From assembly GCF_031846505.1 (NCBI RefSeq), contig NZ_JAVRHP010000001.1:62001-126000 (forward strand): a DNA stretch of 64,000 nt, read 5' to 3'. Made by a program: the position numbers and the translations under genes. The notes beneath the pieces were generated by a model. That model was given only the letters and a program-made list of their open reading frames with translations. It did not search any database and was not told the DNA's origin. The number at the start of each line of letters is the position of its first letter. Within the stretch, counting starts at the first letter, position 1. This DNA is from Autumnicola edwardsiae. Its GTDB lineage: Bacteria > Bacteroidota > Bacteroidia > Flavobacteriales > Flavobacteriaceae. Positions 43,489 to 52,582 of this stretch are shown piece by piece.

Positions 43489-45132
43489 TTATTCCCATCG
43501 GTTTTCAGCAGCGTCTCCGCCCCAAATTAAAGTAGCGAGGTATGGGTTATCTATAAACGGATTCCTGTTTCCCTGTGCCGAAGCTATTACATTGTTGCGT
43601 TGAATTTCCAGTTCTGATACCGGATCCATCCTGTTCCATTTCAGTAGAAGGTCCAAACCACCTACCTCATCAAATTCTTCTCCGTAACGAACATTAAGGT
43701 ACATAACCATTCTTGCTACGTCACCAATCCATTCATCCCCGGGGTACCACGCACTTTCACCAACCAGCCCATATTCTCCGCTTCCTTCGCTATAAGGGTA
43801 ATTTAGTCTAAGTGAATTTATACTCGCATCTGCAGAACGAAGGTGGTGCAGGTCTGTAACCGCGTTTGCTGCATCTAGCCTGGATTGAGGATAAACATGT
43901 TCTGTATTGAAGGTTTGCGGGGTATAAGAATTATTTCCTGAAGTATATTCTTCCCAGTACCTGCTTTCCCCAGAGTACATTAAAATCACATTCTCTGGGT
44001 TGTCGGGATCTTCATCTGCATCATATAAATAATTATGACGCTCTCCATAACTTAAAATAGTTGTGTGCTGCCCTACTGTTATTTCAGAAGCTACATGATA
44101 GTTTAAGTCCTCATTCTGAGAAAAAACAACTTGCTCATAATAGTCTTCAAGTTGTGAAGGAATATCAAAACCTACTGGCTCTATTACCGTAATATTAACT
44201 GTAGCAGTTGCACATGTAGGTTCCTGATCATCATCACAGATAGTATAAGTAAAGCTATCTTCTCCCGTAAAACCGGCCACCGGCTCGTAAGTTATGCTAC
44301 CATCGTCATTTAAAGTAACATTTCCCTGGCTAGAGGAAGCATCTATTGAAGAAAGTACAGCTCCATCAATAGGATCATCGTTATTTAAAAGGTTGGTTAT
44401 GGCAAAACCGGAATTTCCCGCATCGACTACAACTGTATCATCATTTGCAACAGGAGATCCTTCGTCTATAACATTTACCGTAATAGTTGCAGTAGCGCAT
44501 TCGGGTTCTTTATCGTTATCACAAACAGTATAGGTAAAACTATCTTCTCCAGAAAAACCTTCTGCCGGAGTGTATGTAATGCTACCATCCTCTTCCAGCA
44601 CAGCTGTACCATTTGTATCTTCAGTGTTTATCGCTGTTATATCTGCATTGTCCAGCAGGGTATCGTTAGAAAGATGATTTATAATGCTAAGTTCGTCTCC
44701 CTCCTCTGTTTCATAAGTATCATCCTGAGCTACAGGGGCACCGGCATCTCCTACCGTGATGATTACAGTTGCGGTAGCGCAACGGCTACCTTCACTACCC
44801 GGCACACATAATTGGTAAGAAAAATTGTCTTCACCCTGAAAATCTTCAGGAGGAAAATAAGATAAGGTTCCATCGCGGTTGTCGACTACTTCCCCACCTT
44901 CGGTAGTTTCTGTATCAAAAGAACTTATCCTGGAACTATCCACCAGCTCATCATTTTCCAGCAGAAAATCTTTTTCAATATTTAACTCTTCATTTTCTGA
45001 AGCTGTAACCGCATCATCTACGGCAACAGGATCACCTGCTTCAGGTCTTTCGCCCGAATTTACATTATCGTCATCGCTGCTACATCCTGCAAAAAACAGA
45101 ATGGTACAAGCAAGAAAGAAAAACTTTTTCAT
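43489..45132 (-). CDS. Surface lipoprotein endonuclease I with three Ig-like repeats
   Basis: 547 aa. Lipobox FFAGC gives cysteine 17, followed by SSDDDN (surface-export type). Three tandem ~93-residue cadherin/Ig-like repeats (about 35-127, 132-223, 227-317) each end with FSGEDSFTYTVCDNDKEPEC-like blocks and ATxTVxV strands. The catalytic domain (about 325-547) is endonuclease I (EndA/NucM type): FNTEHVYPQSRLD with H412, LHHLR at 428-432, NSLRLNYPYS, then WIGDVARMVMYLNVRY and the WNRMDPVSELEIQRN block. It should cleave DNA non-specifically with a divalent metal (beta-beta-alpha-metal fold) outside the cell. Confidence 0.9.
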   Translation of the reverse strand: MKKFFFLACTILFFAGCSSDDDNVNSGERPEAGDPVAVDDAVTASENEELNIEKDFLLENDELVDSSRISSFDTETTEGGEVVDNRDGTLSYFPPEDFQGEDNFSYQLCVPGSEGSRCATATVIITVGDAGAPVAQDDTYETEEGDELSIINHLSNDTLLDNADITAINTEDTNGTAVLEEDGSITYTPAEGFSGEDSFTYTVCDNDKEPECATATITVNVIDEGSPVANDDTVVVDAGNSGFAITNLLNNDDPIDGAVLSSIDASSSQGNVTLNDDGSITYEPVAGFTGEDSFTYTICDDDQEPTCATATVNITVIEPVGFDIPSQLEDYYEQVVFSQNEDLNYHVASEITVGQHTTILSYGERHNYLYDADEDPDNPENVILMYSGESRYWEEYTSGNNSYTPQTFNTEHVYPQSRLDAANAVTDLHHLRSADASINSLRLNYPYSEGSGEYGLVGESAWYPGDEWIGDVARMVMYLNVRYGEEFDEVGGLDLLLKWNRMDPVSELEIQRNNVIASAQGNRNPFIDNPYLATLIWGGDAAENRWE

Positions 45133-45184
45133 TTATAAATTTTAGAAATTAACATTTTGAAATCATCTTGGTCTACTAAACAAA

Positions 45185-45217
45185 AGCCCCTTACCGGGAA
45201 AGACCGATAAGAGGCTT
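45185..45217 (-). terminator. Terminator after the six-repeat lipoprotein gene
   Basis: On the minus strand: imperfect 14-bp stem AAGCCTCTTATCGG / CCGGTAAGGGGCTT (two mismatches) followed by TTGTTT. It separates the TBDR-lipoprotein pair from the endonuclease I gene. Confidence 0.65.
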
Positions 45218-45239
45218 GTACTTTTATTTAGTTTAAAAT

Positions 45240-46937
45240 TTATTCATTAATAACCCAGGCGCCAGACTCATCTTTAATCAGTCTCATTTGTGTCATAATA
45301 TAACCAGGATAAACTTCATAAGAAAGGATATATTTTTGACCTACTTCAGCAGAAGGGTCGAAGTCATTTAAAAAGACCTTTAATGCTTCCAGGATCATGT
45401 CATCATCCCAATTATTTAGGTTGAAATTCCCATACTGTGCCAAATTGCTGGCTGCAGCCTCGTAACCACTAACAGCTGCAAATTCCGCTGCAATGTACTC
45501 ATAATCTGATGCGACTAAGGTATATCTTATAGTGTTATCTGGTTCCCACTCAGATCCATTATGACTAAACTGAAGGGTTTGTTCCAAAGTTCTAGGTATT
45601 GCATTCCACTCACCATCTTCAAATACAAACAACGTATATCTTGTTGAAGTACTACCAGAATAAAAGTCATAAGCAACAGATCTCATCTCCCCTTCTCTTG
45701 CATAAGGATATTCAAGGCCAAGAAATACAGAGATCATTTGATAAGCTTCCCCTTCATCATCAAAATTAGGATAGGTTTGCCCCATCGTGGTGTAGTCTTC
45801 ACTATCTAATGTTAACGGCATACTCCAGGTTCCATTAGTATAAGCAAAAACATCTGTGGTTTCTACTGTGGAAACAGAACCTTCCAGGTCAATTACATAT
45901 TGTCCATCCTGAAGGACAACAGCCATCACTTGAGAAGAAACAGAACCGTCATAAGCTGCATAAGTTACTGCGAATTGAGCTCCTTCTTCTGCAGAAGGAA
46001 ATTTATCCATTAAAACTATGTTTATTGCTTCAAGTCGCATTTCCTCAGTCCAGAAATTATCACTAACAGAGTCTATAGTAAAGGTGTTAAACTCCCCGGC
46101 ATTTCCGGCAGGACCGGGATATTCTTCCGCTAATTCTTCAGCAACCAGTGCATAATCTGCATTTACCAGTTCATAAGCAGAAGCTCCGAACGGTATGTAA
46201 TTATTACCATTAAAAACAACTGTCATACTTTCGGCTTCGACACCTTCATTATAAACTTCGTAAGAAACATTATATTTTTGCCCTTCTACACCGTCCATAT
46301 TTTCTAGAAGAACAATATTAATAGCTTCAAGGATCATTTCTTCAGTCCAAAGATTATTACTATTAGGATCTACAGTAAAGCTGTTAAATTGTCCGGCGTT
46401 TCCGGCAGGTTCAGGATAATCGGCACCCAATTCATTTTCAATAAAATCAAAATCGTCTGCATCTAGTGTATACGAAATTTCATTTGCAACGGCATCGTAA
46501 GTCAACTCAACATGATCACCTGCCTCTGCTCGTGGAAATTGATACTGTAAAAAGCTCTGAATTTGAGAAATATTCCCAAGGTAACCGTCTGACAATCCAG
46601 CAGCCTCATAATCTTCCGCGCTTACAGTATAAACCTGCGGATCAATAGGAGCAAAGACGTTATAACTAACATTTACCGAAGAGTTTCCACCTAAAGCGGG
46701 AAGACGATTTGACAACAAAACAGGAATTAATGCCCTTGCATCCTCTTCTGTATCAAACTCGTACTGCTCCTCAGGCAGATCTAAAAATCCATAATCTTCC
46801 TCTTCTAATGTGTAATCTAATGATCCTTCAACATTGCTGATATTCTCATCAATTTCCTCATTGATGTCATCCATAGGCTCACAACCTGTTATGGCGACAC
46901 CTATGAAAAGCATTAAAATGTAAAATGTATTTTTCAT
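45240..46937 (-). CDS. Surface lipoprotein with six tandem repeats, partner of the upstream TonB-dependent receptor
   Basis: 565 aa, family not recognised. Lipobox VAITGC gives cysteine 19, followed by EPMDDINEEIDE. The mature part is six copies of one unit (about residues 41-100, 103-153, 156-246, 255-345, 375-447 and 471-563). Each starts Y-T/x-L-x-x-x-D-Y/F, has FN-x-F-x-(V/I)-D...W-T-E-E-M-x-L-E-A-I-N-I-V-L in the middle and closes with a Y-x-V-x-Y-x-x-Y strand and a G-x-W/Y strand. Copies 3 and 4 are nearly identical around PAGNAGxFNxFT, so recent duplication is likely; copies 1 and 2 are shorter. It is 10 bp after the TBDR, so the two are co-translated and probably form a receptor complex. 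Strongly acidic overall. Confidence 0.85.
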   Translation of the reverse strand: MKNTFYILMLFIGVAITGCEPMDDINEEIDENISNVEGSLDYTLEEEDYGFLDLPEEQYEFDTEEDARALIPVLLSNRLPALGGNSSVNVSYNVFAPIDPQVYTVSAEDYEAAGLSDGYLGNISQIQSFLQYQFPRAEAGDHVELTYDAVANEISYTLDADDFDFIENELGADYPEPAGNAGQFNSFTVDPNSNNLWTEEMILEAINIVLLENMDGVEGQKYNVSYEVYNEGVEAESMTVVFNGNNYIPFGASAYELVNADYALVAEELAEEYPGPAGNAGEFNTFTIDSVSDNFWTEEMRLEAINIVLMDKFPSAEEGAQFAVTYAAYDGSVSSQVMAVVLQDGQYVIDLEGSVSTVETTDVFAYTNGTWSMPLTLDSEDYTTMGQTYPNFDDEGEAYQMISVFLGLEYPYAREGEMRSVAYDFYSGSTSTRYTLFVFEDGEWNAIPRTLEQTLQFSHNGSEWEPDNTIRYTLVASDYEYIAAEFAAVSGYEAAASNLAQYGNFNLNNWDDDMILEALKVFLNDFDPSAEVGQKYILSYEVYPGYIMTQMRLIKDESGAWVINE

Positions 46938-46947
46938 CTCTATTTTT

Positions 46948-49497
46948 TTAAAAGTTTATTTTCATTCCTACAGTATATGTACGTCCAAACCCGTACCATA
47001 CAGATGCAGTTTCTGCATTAGAAGCTGAACCATCAAAACCAAAGCTTACATATTCTGTATCCAGAATATTATTCACGTTACTGTTTAAAATAGCTTCAAA
47101 TCCTCCAAACTCAAATTTGTGGGTAAGACCAACATCTAGCAAACCATAAGATGGAATTTCCCACGGGCTGTAATCTGCTCCGGAACTAACCCCAAGTATA
47201 TCAAATTGACTATACAACTTGTCTACATAGGTCCAGTTTGCGCGGATTGTTGTTCCCGGAAGTGGTTCATAATCACCACCAAGGGCAAACGTATTTTGGG
47301 CACTACCCCCAATTTGAATATCTTGAAGAAAAAGATCGATACCCTCATCTAATAGTGGTCTTTGCTCTTCATCAAAGATCATTACGTCTTCAACATTACT
47401 ATCCCATTTCCAGTCTCCAATAGAAGCCATACCATTAATGGTAAGGTTATCGAAAGGCTTATAACTAAAATCAAATTCTATACCCTGGTGCAGCGCATCT
47501 ACACCAAGAATATTAGCAAAGTAAGATTCTCCTGTCTCGTCATCGAAGAAAGATTGCGTAAAAGGCTTATCCTGCCAATGTGTTCTATAGACGTTCAAAT
47601 TTGCCCTTAACTTTGAACTTCTAATTCCGTAGCCAACCTCTGCACTAAAAATCTTTTGATTTTCAGCATCTTCATTAATATCATTTTCAAAATTCTGAAA
47701 AACCTGGTCAAAGAAAGGCGCCCTTTCAAAATAACCAATATTGGCAAAAACGTTATGGTTATCATTAAGGTTATAGTTTGCCCCCCCTTTTATACTTGAA
47801 GCGAAGAAGCTAATCCAATCTGTTTCCTGCTCGGGATCAGAATCAAGATAGTTAAAATAATCTATCCTTTTATAAGAAGTATTAGAGGCCGCAAGAGATA
47901 TAAATGCAGAAAGATCATTTCTGGAATATTCTGCCTGAAGGAATCCACCTTCCCAGTGCACTAAACCGTCGTTGTGATAATTAATTTTATCGCCAACTCT
48001 TGCTACGTTTATCAGGTTATTCTCATTACTACCTTCATCCAGCCAGTAAGTACCACCTAAAAGGTCTCTTACTTCCTGGAAATGTCTCCCTTCGTAATAC
48101 CGAAGGTCAATTCCGGCAAGCAAATCAATATCTTCATTTATTTCTGTAGTTAAAGTTGATAGTGCACCATACCAGCTATGGTCGTTTCTTGAATCGTACA
48201 GAATAGTTTCAGAACCAAGGGCTCCGTTTTCAATATTATCTGCTACTACAAGGTCCAAATTTAGTGGCTGTAAATACCCGTTTCTATAAGGAGAATCTAT
48301 ACTTCTTAAATTGGCTTCACCTTCGTAACCACCACCTCCACCTGTACCAAACGAAGCGTAAAGTGCTGTAGATAATTCCATTTTATCAGAAATATCCCAA
48401 TAATGGTTTAAAGACATTTGAGGTTTGTGGTAGAAGTTATCCTGTACATGTTTTACTTCACCATTTAAATAACCCCAGTCACCATTGAATTTAATACCCC
48501 TTTCGCTTGCACGAAAAGTTTGTATTAAATGCGAAGTTTCTCTTTGACCGTGCCTTTGCGGCGCCCCAAAAGCTGTAAAAGAAAGCTCATGGTCTTCATT
48601 AAATTTCTTTGCAAGGTTTACAAAGTAAGAATAACCTTCAAATTCAGTTCCGTCTACAAATCCGTTACCTGTTGTTTTAGATACAGAAACTGTAGCAGCA
48701 AAACCATTATCTAACAATCCTGTAGAAATTGTTCCGCCATACTTTTGATATCCGTCATTACCTGTGGTTGCAAAAACACTACCACCTTCTTCAGCATCTG
48801 TAGATTTTGTAACAATGTTAATAGTTCCTCCTATAGAAGGCACAGCTACTTTAGAAGCTCCAAGACCCCTTTGCACCTGCATTGTTTGGGTAACATCTGA
48901 AAGTCCCGCCCAGTTACTCCAGTAAACGTTTCCATTCTCCATATCGTTTACAGGAACCCCGTTGATCATTACCGCAACGTTCTCATCATCAAAACCTCTT
49001 ACTCGAACTTCTGCATCTCCATATCCCCCTCCTTGTTTATGTACATAGATACTGGGAGTAGATTGAAGAATTTCAGGAAATTCTTTATTACTTAGTCTCA
49101 ATTCTATTTCCTCAGATCTAATCGTAGAAACCGCTACAGGCGTTTTCCTGTCTATTGCCAAAGAGAAACTTGTAATCACAATTTCTTCCAAAGCCCCGGC
49201 ATCAGCATTTAGCACTATCCTTCCAAAATCCTGAGAACCGTTCGAGAGATTAAAATCAATCGTTTTGGAAGTGTAGCCTACAAAGCTAATACTAATTTCT
49301 CCTGAGTCAGAATTTACATTCAGGGAGAAGTTACCGTCAAAATCTGTTGTAGTACCATTGTTTGTTCCCTCAACCATTACAGTTGCACCCGGCAAGGGAC
49401 CATCCATTTCAGAATCTATCACCGTTCCGGTAACAGTTCCTTGAGCAAAAATTGTAGCAGATGTTAAGAACAACGCTAATAGTAATAATTTCCTCAT
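46948..49497 (-). CDS. TonB-dependent receptor paired with the six-repeat lipoprotein
   Basis: 849 aa from ATG at 49497, chosen because it opens a clean signal peptide (MRKLLLLALFLTSATIFAQG) and has AAAGGAAAAG just before; a frame 12 codons longer starts in poor context. Next come a carboxypeptidase-regulatory-like domain (about 22-105), a plug with PSIYVHKQGGGYGDAEVRVR, VAVMINGVPVNDMENGNVYW and IGGTINIVTKS, and a barrel ending TVGMKINF. The plug element NGNVYWSNWAGLSDV recurs in the other nuclease-locus TBDR as NGRPQWSNWGGLNDV, so the two receptors are related. First gene of the pair; substrate not known. Confidence 0.9.
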   Translation of the reverse strand: MRKLLLLALFLTSATIFAQGTVTGTVIDSEMDGPLPGATVMVEGTNNGTTTDFDGNFSLNVNSDSGEISISFVGYTSKTIDFNLSNGSQDFGRIVLNADAGALEEIVITSFSLAIDRKTPVAVSTIRSEEIELRLSNKEFPEILQSTPSIYVHKQGGGYGDAEVRVRGFDDENVAVMINGVPVNDMENGNVYWSNWAGLSDVTQTMQVQRGLGASKVAVPSIGGTINIVTKSTDAEEGGSVFATTGNDGYQKYGGTISTGLLDNGFAATVSVSKTTGNGFVDGTEFEGYSYFVNLAKKFNEDHELSFTAFGAPQRHGQRETSHLIQTFRASERGIKFNGDWGYLNGEVKHVQDNFYHKPQMSLNHYWDISDKMELSTALYASFGTGGGGGYEGEANLRSIDSPYRNGYLQPLNLDLVVADNIENGALGSETILYDSRNDHSWYGALSTLTTEINEDIDLLAGIDLRYYEGRHFQEVRDLLGGTYWLDEGSNENNLINVARVGDKINYHNDGLVHWEGGFLQAEYSRNDLSAFISLAASNTSYKRIDYFNYLDSDPEQETDWISFFASSIKGGANYNLNDNHNVFANIGYFERAPFFDQVFQNFENDINEDAENQKIFSAEVGYGIRSSKLRANLNVYRTHWQDKPFTQSFFDDETGESYFANILGVDALHQGIEFDFSYKPFDNLTINGMASIGDWKWDSNVEDVMIFDEEQRPLLDEGIDLFLQDIQIGGSAQNTFALGGDYEPLPGTTIRANWTYVDKLYSQFDILGVSSGADYSPWEIPSYGLLDVGLTHKFEFGGFEAILNSNVNNILDTEYVSFGFDGSASNAETASVWYGFGRTYTVGMKINF

Positions 49498-49609
49498 CTT
49501 TTCCTTTGTTTGTTTTTTGATTAAAAAATTCACGGCAAAAGAAGCTAAAACCTCAAGACTAAAGTTTACCGAAATGTTAAGGTTCTTAACTTTAACATCA
49601 GCCGCGGTG

Positions 49610-49617
49610 CAAAACTA
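49610..49617 (-). promoter_or_regulatory. -7 element upstream of the repeat-lipoprotein TBDR operon
   Basis: TAGTTTTG on the minus strand fits TAnnTTTG, 113 bp before the ATG at 49497. The leader would be unusually long for this window, with room for a regulatory structure; it contains the inverted pair AAGTTAAG / CTTAACATT. Confidence 0.4.
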
Positions 49618-49687
49618 CTGCTATTTTTTAAACACCTGAGTAATTGACATTTAAATTATTTGACAGGTTTTCAACAAACGAAAAGAA

Positions 49688-51319
49688 TTATTTTAAAAAG
49701 AATTTTAACATGTTTTTAGTAGAAGAATCATGATTTTCGACAGAATTATTTTCTATTTCCGCAAGGATTTTTGAAGCTAATTGCTTACCTAATTCCACAC
49801 CCCACTGATCATAACTGAAAATATTCCAGATTACACCCTGAACAAATATCTTATGTTCATACATCGCCACCAGTTTACCCAGACTTTCTGGTGTAAGTTT
49901 TTCAATTAGGATAGAGTTTGTTGGCTTATTTCCGTCAAAAACTTTAAATGGAAGTAGCTTTTCAATTTCCTCAGTACTCAAGGATTTTCCTTCCAGTTCT
50001 GAACGTACTTCTCCCTCGGTTTTTCCCTGAAGTAACGCTTCTGTCTGCGCAAAATAGTTAGCCATCAATTTGTCATGATGGTCTTTATCCTGGAAAAGGG
50101 GATGCTTGAAACCTATAAAATCTGCAGGAATTAATTTGGTTCCCTGATGGATAAGCTGAAAAAACGCATGTTGCGAATTTGTTCCCGGTTCTCCCCAAAT
50201 GATTGTACCGGTTTGGTAATCTACTTTATCTCCATTTCTATCTACACTCTTACCGTTACTCTCCATTATTGCCTGTTGCAAATAAGCCGGCAGCCTATGC
50301 AGGTATTGAGAATAAGGGATTACCGCTTCGCTTTCGGCATTACAAAAGTTATTGTACCAAATGCTGATCAGGGCCAACTGCACAGGAATGTTCTCACTAT
50401 AGTCACTATTCTTAAAGTGCTCGTCCATCTTCTGAGCGCCTTGCAACATCGCGTCAAAATTGGAATAACCCACAGCAAGGCTAATAGAAAGGCCAACGGC
50501 ACTCCATAGAGAAAACCTGCCCCCAACCCAGTCCCACATAGGAAAAATATTTTCGGAAGCAATACCAAATTCCTCTACCTTCTCCACATTACTGGAAACA
50601 GCAACAAAATGTTTGGAAACTGCTTCCTCCGGAGCTGTTTTCATAAACCAGCTCCTAATAGTAGTTGAATTGGATAAAGTTTCCTGTGTGGTAAAGGATT
50701 TAGATACAATTATAAAAAGCGTAGTTTCGGGGTTTAGGTCCTGAATTGCCTGATGTACATGATCACCATCTACGTTAGAAATATAATGTACTTTTAAATG
50801 ATTTTGATAATATTGTAAGGATTCTGTAACCATTACAGGACCAAGATCTGAGCCACCAATCCCAATATTTACCACATCTGTAAATTTTTTACCCGTGTAT
50901 CCCTTTCGGCTACCATCAATTACTTCATTGGAAAAAGCTTTAATTTTTGCTTTTACCTCCTGAACCTCTGGTAAAACGTTTTCTCCTTCTACATTAACTG
51001 TTTTATTTTCTTTAGCCCTTAGAGCAGTGTGCAGCACAGGACGCCCTTCTGTCTGGTTTATCGCCTCACCACCAAAATAAGATTCAATTGCTTTGTCCAG
51101 CTTACACTCCTTAACTAATTCAAGAAGAAGACTTTTTGTCTCTGTCGTTATCCTATTTTTGCTATAATCCAGATAGAAATCCTCCCACTGAATACTAAAT
51201 TCTGATCCCCGGTTTTCTTCTTTTTTAAAAAGATCTTTCATCTGTAGCTTTTCTACTGCTTTGAAATGATCACTGAGTTTTTTCCAGCTCTTAGTTTGGG
51301 TGGGATTTATATTTTCCAT
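49688..51319 (-). CDS. pgi: Glucose-6-phosphate isomerase
   Basis: 543 aa, the length of the large bacterial PGI type. Conserved signatures are clear: DVVNIGIGGSDLGPVMVTESL, VSKSFTTQETLSN, GGRFSLWSAVGLSI, MESNGKSV and WGEPGTNSQHAFFQLIHQGT, the last with the active-site His. It interconverts glucose-6-P and fructose-6-P. It is the last gene of a four-gene minus-strand unit (DUF3108, tryptophan dioxygenase, M23 peptidase, pgi) with 26 bp to the M23 gene. Confidence 0.96.
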   Translation of the reverse strand: MENINPTQTKSWKKLSDHFKAVEKLQMKDLFKKEENRGSEFSIQWEDFYLDYSKNRITTETKSLLLELVKECKLDKAIESYFGGEAINQTEGRPVLHTALRAKENKTVNVEGENVLPEVQEVKAKIKAFSNEVIDGSRKGYTGKKFTDVVNIGIGGSDLGPVMVTESLQYYQNHLKVHYISNVDGDHVHQAIQDLNPETTLFIIVSKSFTTQETLSNSTTIRSWFMKTAPEEAVSKHFVAVSSNVEKVEEFGIASENIFPMWDWVGGRFSLWSAVGLSISLAVGYSNFDAMLQGAQKMDEHFKNSDYSENIPVQLALISIWYNNFCNAESEAVIPYSQYLHRLPAYLQQAIMESNGKSVDRNGDKVDYQTGTIIWGEPGTNSQHAFFQLIHQGTKLIPADFIGFKHPLFQDKDHHDKLMANYFAQTEALLQGKTEGEVRSELEGKSLSTEEIEKLLPFKVFDGNKPTNSILIEKLTPESLGKLVAMYEHKIFVQGVIWNIFSYDQWGVELGKQLASKILAEIENNSVENHDSSTKNMLKFFLK

Positions 51320-51345
51320 CTTCTTCTTTATTAAATCTACTATTC

Positions 51346-52581
51346 TTAAATATTTTTATAAGGTATATTCTCCAACTGCCTCTTAAGAGGTTCAATATAA
51401 GCATAATACTCCTCTTTACGTGCATCTTCTATATGCTTGGCGGTAGGAAGATTTTGGCGATAAGGATCCACCTGCTTCCCATTCACCCAGAAACGATAGC
51501 AGACGTGCGGCCCTGTTGCCAGACCGGTACTTCCAACAAAACCAATTACGTCACCTTGTTTTACAGCCTGTCCATTTCTCACATTTCTCTTAGTCATGTG
51601 CAGGTACTGTGTAGTATATTTACTGTTGTGCCTTACTTTCACGTAATTACCGTTTCCGGAAGTGTAGCTTGCAGCAATTACAGTACCATCTGCCGTACTA
51701 ACAATGGGTGTACCATGTGCAGCAGCATAATCTGTACCCAAATGTGCCTTCCAGCGCTTCTGTACCGGGTGATATCTTCTTTTACTATAGCGGGAAGAAA
51801 TCCTGCTATAATCGAGCGGTGCCTTTAAGAAAAAGCTTTGTAGAGCTTTAGCCTCATCATCGTAGTAACTGGATTTATTAGTGATACTATCTGTTTCATA
51901 TTGAAAGGCATAAAAAGGTTTGTCCGAATGATTAAAAACCGCTGCTTCCACCCTGTCAATCCCCGCAAAAATAGTATCATCTATATATTTTTCATGATAC
52001 ACCATCTTGAACTGATCTCCTTTCTGAAGCCTGAAAAAATCGATACTCCATTGGTAAATATTGGACAGTTCATAAACAAGAAGATTGCTTAAACCCTGAT
52101 CTTGCATAGCTTCAGAAAGGGAAGACGTAATAACACCGGAAACTTCTCTTTTCTTTACAGAAACAGGACGTTGTTTTTTATAAGCGGTGATTTCATCACC
52201 AATTCCTACAACCGTATAATCAATTTTGTTGTCTTCATAGACAAAAAATTGCGGTGTCTGAGCGGAATCTCTGGCTTTTAGAATCATGTACTTTTTCCCT
52301 GCAACTATTCTTGCGGGATTAAAAGTATCCTTTACTTTATCTGAAATTTCATAAACTTTCGCAAGGCTCACCCCCTGCTCACCCATTATATTACCAAAAC
52401 TATCACCGGGTTGTATGGTATCCTCTACTATCTCGAAATCGTTTAAAACAAAACCATACTTCTTGATTTGAGGCGGAGTTTTTACAACCGCCACTTCCTC
52501 ATTTTTTTCTTCTACAATATTATCATCATTACAGGCTACAAATGCAATAATGATAAGAATCAGGGTACTTAACTTTTTCAA
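51346..52581 (-). CDS. M23 (LytM-type) metallopeptidase lipoprotein
   Basis: 411 aa. Lipobox FVAC gives cysteine 17, then NDDNIVEEKNEE. The central part contains LysM-like/OapA-like sequence seen in flavobacterial M23 proteins. The C-terminal LytM domain has the zinc ligands H280 and D284 in HLGTDYAAAHGTP, the HMTK pair, and HVCYRFW (final His), with GNGNYVKVRHN in between. It should be a cell-wall endopeptidase. The stop lies 26 bp before the pgi start and its start 1 bp after the tryptophan dioxygenase stop, so all are probably one transcript. Confidence 0.92.
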   Translation of the reverse strand: MKKLSTLILIIIAFVACNDDNIVEEKNEEVAVVKTPPQIKKYGFVLNDFEIVEDTIQPGDSFGNIMGEQGVSLAKVYEISDKVKDTFNPARIVAGKKYMILKARDSAQTPQFFVYEDNKIDYTVVGIGDEITAYKKQRPVSVKKREVSGVITSSLSEAMQDQGLSNLLVYELSNIYQWSIDFFRLQKGDQFKMVYHEKYIDDTIFAGIDRVEAAVFNHSDKPFYAFQYETDSITNKSSYYDDEAKALQSFFLKAPLDYSRISSRYSKRRYHPVQKRWKAHLGTDYAAAHGTPIVSTADGTVIAASYTSGNGNYVKVRHNSKYTTQYLHMTKRNVRNGQAVKQGDVIGFVGSTGLATGPHVCYRFWVNGKQVDPYRQNLPTAKHIEDARKEEYYAYIEPLKRQLENIPYKNI

Positions 52582-52582
52582 T

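Noticed and set aside
37261..49497. Reading the locus as a SusCD polysaccharide utilisation locus
   Set aside because: No SusD homologue, glycoside hydrolase, polysaccharide lyase or sulfatase is present; the enzymes are nucleases.
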